A DNA stretch of 64,000 bases from NCBI GenBank assembly GCA_035578905.1, contig JAQJVL010000258.1:682001-746000 (forward strand), given 5' to 3'. The translations under genes were made by a program, and so were the position numbers. The notes under the pieces are model-generated. The model made no database searches. It saw nothing but the letters and a program-made list of their open reading frames with translations, and was not told where the DNA came from. The stretch comes from Stictocephala bisonia. Taxonomy: Eukaryota; Arthropoda; Insecta; Hemiptera; Membracidae. Every line of letters begins with the position of its first letter. Positions within the stretch are counted from its first letter, which is position 1. Positions 60,135 to 64,000 of the stretch are shown piece by piece.

Positions 60135-60679
60135 GGCTGAACTAATTTAAATAGTATTATTTCGTTATACATTTTTATTTAAATTATATTAGATACCCAG
60201 AAAATAATTTTAAAAACCAATAATTGTACGAAAATTATTTTTATTATAAATAATGGAGTAATTTTTATAACTAATTTGAAACTATTCACAATGTCCAAAA
60301 CTATTATTTTTGTGATTGCACGTAAACTAGGTTATAAACAAATAGTTGATAGATAAAGCAAGTCAATCAAGCATACATATAGCATAGTTCTAAATAAATT
60401 ATTTAAATGTAATATAAGTTCGTAATATTTAAATATAATAAAATAATATTGTTTAAAGTGTTAATGTAAGATTGGTACCAAGAATTAATGCAATACCAAG
60501 AATCGAAATACACGCAAATTTAAAACTGCAAGGATTTCAATATCAATAGTATTTCCAAACAAGTTTCGCTAATAGTGCAATGTGTAGATTTTATAAATCC
60601 CTGTTATAAAATATTGTTTAACTGACTCAAACTTTCAAAACTTCAAACTTAATAAGAAAATGATTCGTCGTAATTTCAG

Positions 60680-61170
60680 TTTCAGTTCAGTATCCTGAAG
60701 GCTTTGGTATATTGATAGGCAATTAGGAGTTTGTGTTTGATTGCCGTGGCTAATTGCTGTGATAAACTCCTCCAGATGTCAAACTTGGTATCAGAATGGA
60801 TTGGTTCAGCTCTGGTTAAAATATAAAGTACTTATAACGGAGTTTCTGATAGTATTCTAAAATAAACCTTTGTATATTATAGATTTTAATGAATAAAAAA
60901 ACAATCCACACTTTCTACAGTCATATTGTAATACAAAGTTCAGAATTCCAAATAGTACAGTGTCAAAAAAACTAACCATTTACTAATCTATAAAAACTAA
61001 TTGATTGTTTAATAAAAACGTAAATTTCCACATTGATACTCGGCATACAATTTATGGAGTCCACAGTATATGTATGAGCCAAGTCAAGTTTGGTGAACTA
61101 CTATCAAGTGTCCAAACTACATGTATTTGACAATGTGGAGGAGTCACTTATCCGAAAGTGTTTGAGGTGA
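60680..61170 (+). repeat. Dispersed repeat of unknown class, copy 2 of 2
   Basis: Homologous to 42760-43390. Shares CAGTATCCTGAAGGCTTTGG, GTTTGTGTTTGATTGCCGTG, TATCAGAATGGATTG and, further on, TTGACAATGTGG and GAGTCACTTA. Confidence 0.65.
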
Positions 61171-61324
61171 TTTTGAATGATCATTTACTTTTTATTATAA
61201 CTATGCAGTAAAAATCAATGGTCTTTATTCATTTTGCCTTATTTAAATCTGAAGAATAAAAAGTATTAAAAAGATATAATAATACTACGTAGATTATTTT
61301 ATTTTTGAGACATTCAAAAAAAGC

Positions 61325-62090
61325 AGTCACAATATGCGTGCCAAAGCAATGTCCACAATATGCGTGCACAAAGCAATGTCACAGTATGCGTGCCAAAGTA
61401 ATGTCACAGTATGGTGCACAAAGCAATGGCACAGTATGCGTGCACAAAGCAATGTCAAAGTATGCGTGCCAAAGTAATGTCACAGTATGGTGCACAAAGC
61501 AATGTCACAGTATGCGTGCACAAAGCAATGTCAAAGTATGCCTGTCAAAGCAATGTTACAGTATGCGTGCCAAAGTAATGTCACAGTATGGTGCAAAAAG
61601 CTATGTCACAGTATGCGTGCACAAAGCAATGTCAAAGTATGCCTGCCAAAGCAATGTTACAGTATGCGTGCCAAAGTAATGTCACAGTACGGTGCACAAA
61701 GCAATGTCAAAGTATGCCTGCCAAAGTAATGTCACAGTATGCGTGCCAAATCAATGTCACAGTATGCGTGCACAAAGCAATGTCACAATATGCGTGCACA
61801 AAGCAATGTCACAGTATGCATGCCAAAGCAATGTCACAGTATGCGTGCCAAAGCAATGTCACAGTATGCGTGCCAAAGCAATGTCACAGTATGCGTGCAC
61901 AAAGCAATGTCACAGTATGCATGCCAAAGCAATGTCACAGTATGCGTGACAAAGCAATGTCACAATATGCGTGCCAAAGCAATGTCACAATATGCGTGCA
62001 CAAAGCTTAGTCACAGTATGCGTGCACAAAGCAATGTCACAGTATGCGTGCACAAGGCAATGTCACAGTATGCGTGCATAAAGCAATACA
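61325..62090. repeat. 25/26-bp minisatellite, about 30 copies
   Basis: Alternating 25-bp (TATGCGTGCCAAAGCAATG-TCACAG) and 26-bp (TATGCGTGCACAAAGCAATG-TCACAG) units, with shorter TATGGTGCAC variants in the first half. In the first half a block of about 125 bp with the TATGGTGCAC variant recurs. Long forward frames across it give Cys/Gln-rich peptides and are artefacts of the period. Confidence 0.95.
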
Positions 62091-62175
62091 ACAACTATTA
62101 TTCTTAATTAATCAATAAGTTACCATTTCCATAGTAAAATAATTCAGATGAAAGTATATGAGAACAGAAAGAAAT

Positions 62176-62344
62176 TTTTCACTACACTACTATGAGTTCT
62201 GCTGTTTTCGTTATTTGTTTACAACCTGCGAAACATCATATTTTCAACAGCTGTCTATTGTTTACTACCGAAAGTAGCATTGTTTACAACCGAAAATTTT
62301 CCACAGTCAACAACACCTGTTTTTATTCCGTAGTGTAGTGAAAA
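62176..62344. mobile_element. Candidate MITE with 15-bp TIRs
   Basis: TTTTCACTACACTAC at 62176-62190 and its exact reverse complement at 62330-62344 bound 169 bp. The interior has two TTGTTTAC-ACCGAAA repeats. No ORF and no clear target duplication, so the superfamily is unknown. Confidence 0.5.
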
Positions 62345-64000
62345 GTATCGTTCAAAACTCGAGTGAAAGTGTTTTGTATGTTCTCGACCATTCGAAGTGC
62401 TTGACAAGTCTCGCACTTCAAACATAATTTATGATCTCGAACATGCAAAACCCCACTTTCCACTCTTGTTATGAAATATACTATTTCGATACAATAAATA
62501 TAACTGAAAAATAAAAACAGAAAATAAATGTAATAATTAAAATATACAACCTACCACAAATACTGTAAAAATGCTTACAAACAACAAAATAATGATTAAT
62601 GTTCACTTTCAATTTTATAATGTATTTTACACAAATTAATGAAACATTATATTAAAAACATATTGTATGCTTTTTTTATTGGAATCTATTTATTCATATC
62701 TTATAATTGTCAATACATAAAAGCCATGTCCAAATAGGCCCAATAAATAAAAAGGATGTTGCATCATAGACAGAATATGTCTGCTACATGAATATTACTA
62801 TTGAATAATATTTTTAACCACATTATTCCTTTAGGCATACATTTTATCACAACAGCTTTTTGAGTTGATTGCGTTCTTTTCAAAGAACTAAATTAACGGA
62901 AGTAATACGTTTTTGTAAAAACTCAGTGTTGGTATTATATTTTATAAAACCATCAACATATTTGAGGTATGATGACATTGTATTTATAATATGAATTAAA
63001 CCCGTCTATTATTGTCTATTGTAATTAAACTCTATAACATAACGATATGTAGAGTGTAGTGTAAGTAGTTGAAATTTTTATTTTAGTAAAAATGTAATAG
63101 TTAAAGCTAAACTATTTTATAAACGTTTATAAATCTCAGCTGAAGTTCCAGTTGTCATTTAAGGCGATTTATAAATAGCTGTAGGATTTAATTATATTTT
63201 TTTTCTTTTAAATACATCAATATAGATTCCGTCATCTAGTAACGGTTAACATAGCTCACCAATGCCATGTAAACAAAACTTTATCAATATTTATTGTGAG
63301 CTAGTTATTTAGAAAGCCAAATAATTTTTCATACCAGATTCAATTATCACCTTATTTTTATCAATAATTAGAAAAGGAGCGTCATCGATATTTGTTTTGT
63401 ATCAGCCATACTACTAAAAATATCACTTATTAAGAGCATGATACAAAGATCGATTCTTAAAACACTTCAACTCGTACGTCTTTATTGTCAGTATGAGTCT
63501 CATTTGTTATGACTCTTTTTTGTCTAGTCACTTTTAACGATATAAAAATGATCTTTTAAAATGGTTATTGATTTCCATTCTCATTGTTTAACATCCTTCA
63601 TTATCATTTAAGTAACAGTAGTTAAGTGATTTGAAGTATCCATTGATTTCTTAAAGAAAACTTAATTAGGTAAACCAAATTAGATAAATTGATTATTTAT
63701 ATATCCTAGAGTTGGATTATTTGTGTTTTATATTATAATAATCCACAATTGTGTATTATAAAAAGGATTGATATGCCTTCACAAGTGCTGCCAATCTAAT
63801 GATTGAGGATGATAATTTAATATTTAGTAATTGTGGTCAAACATCGGTAAGCATACATATATAGAAAAGGTATTACAATAATGACATTTCATTAGTCTTT
63901 TAAAACATTTAATTTGTTTCAGGTCAGACCCTCCTCCTTTATTTTTAATTCTATTTATTATTCTGTAATTCTTTTTATCTGGAGAGTAAAAAAGAGGATA
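62345..64000. other. AT-rich stretch to window end
   Basis: No gene, RNA gene or transposon signature recognised. Confidence 0.45.

Noticed and set aside
61305..62107. Several long forward frames giving Cys/Gln/His-rich peptides
   Set aside because: They run through the 25/26-bp tandem array in three frames; the repeated units keep frames open by chance. No start context or non-repeat sequence supports a gene.

Overview
The window looks like gene-poor insect nuclear DNA. It is AT-rich, has no operons or bacterial signals, and carries transposon families typical of insect genomes: CR1/Jockey-type non-LTR retrotransposons, a Penelope-like element, mariner, Merlin and pogo DNA transposons, and tRNA-derived SINEs. 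A hemipteran or similar insect is plausible, but the sequence alone does not settle the order. I recognise no host gene with confidence; a few short exon-like or small ORFs are listed as weak candidates.

Layout. 1-1800 is AT-rich filler. 1808-2180 is the 3' end of a minus-strand non-LTR element lying against a 5'-truncated plus-strand non-LTR element (about 2190-5083) with endonuclease and reverse transcriptase broken by one frameshift. 7471-8774 is an 89-bp tandem array ending in a long TG run, followed at once by an internally deleted mariner (8810-9302) with TA target duplication. 9985-15172 holds 39-bp, 53-bp and 36-bp arrays, one SINE and a candidate terminal exon. 18102-19272 is a short Penelope-like element with long inverted repeats, a GIY-YIG endonuclease remnant and a 13-bp target duplication. 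20866-24094 holds a SINE copy of each of two families and a complex of related minisatellites, one organised as a 108-bp higher-order repeat. 27084-27362 is a full-length tRNA-SINE. 28677-30740 is a 94-bp array.

32162-36555 is a nearly complete minus-strand non-LTR element with ORF1 (coiled coil) and ORF2 (endonuclease-RT) and about six lesions in ORF2. 36653-38626 contains 53-bp and 28-bp arrays. 39800-41530 is a nested structure: a Merlin transposon with 47-bp perfect terminal inverted repeats, itself internally deleted, sits inside the RT C-terminus of another non-LTR element. 45668-48396 is the best preserved element: a pogo-superfamily transposon with TIRs, TA duplication, a 5' leader intron, a transposase with helix-turn-helix, DDD catalytic domain and C-terminal PHD finger, and repeated copies of a TAATATCGCACC motif. 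49507-50036, 53540-53860, 55566-57893, 58203-59573 and 61325-62090 are tandem arrays; 52000-53025 is a foldback element.

The most unusual overall property is the density of unrelated minisatellites: about fifteen arrays with periods from 25 to 108 bp cover nearly a fifth of the window. At least four share one G-quadruplex-forming 36-bp monomer, and several show higher-order structure. The genes here do not form a host pathway; the coding capacity is almost entirely transposon-derived and mostly dead.
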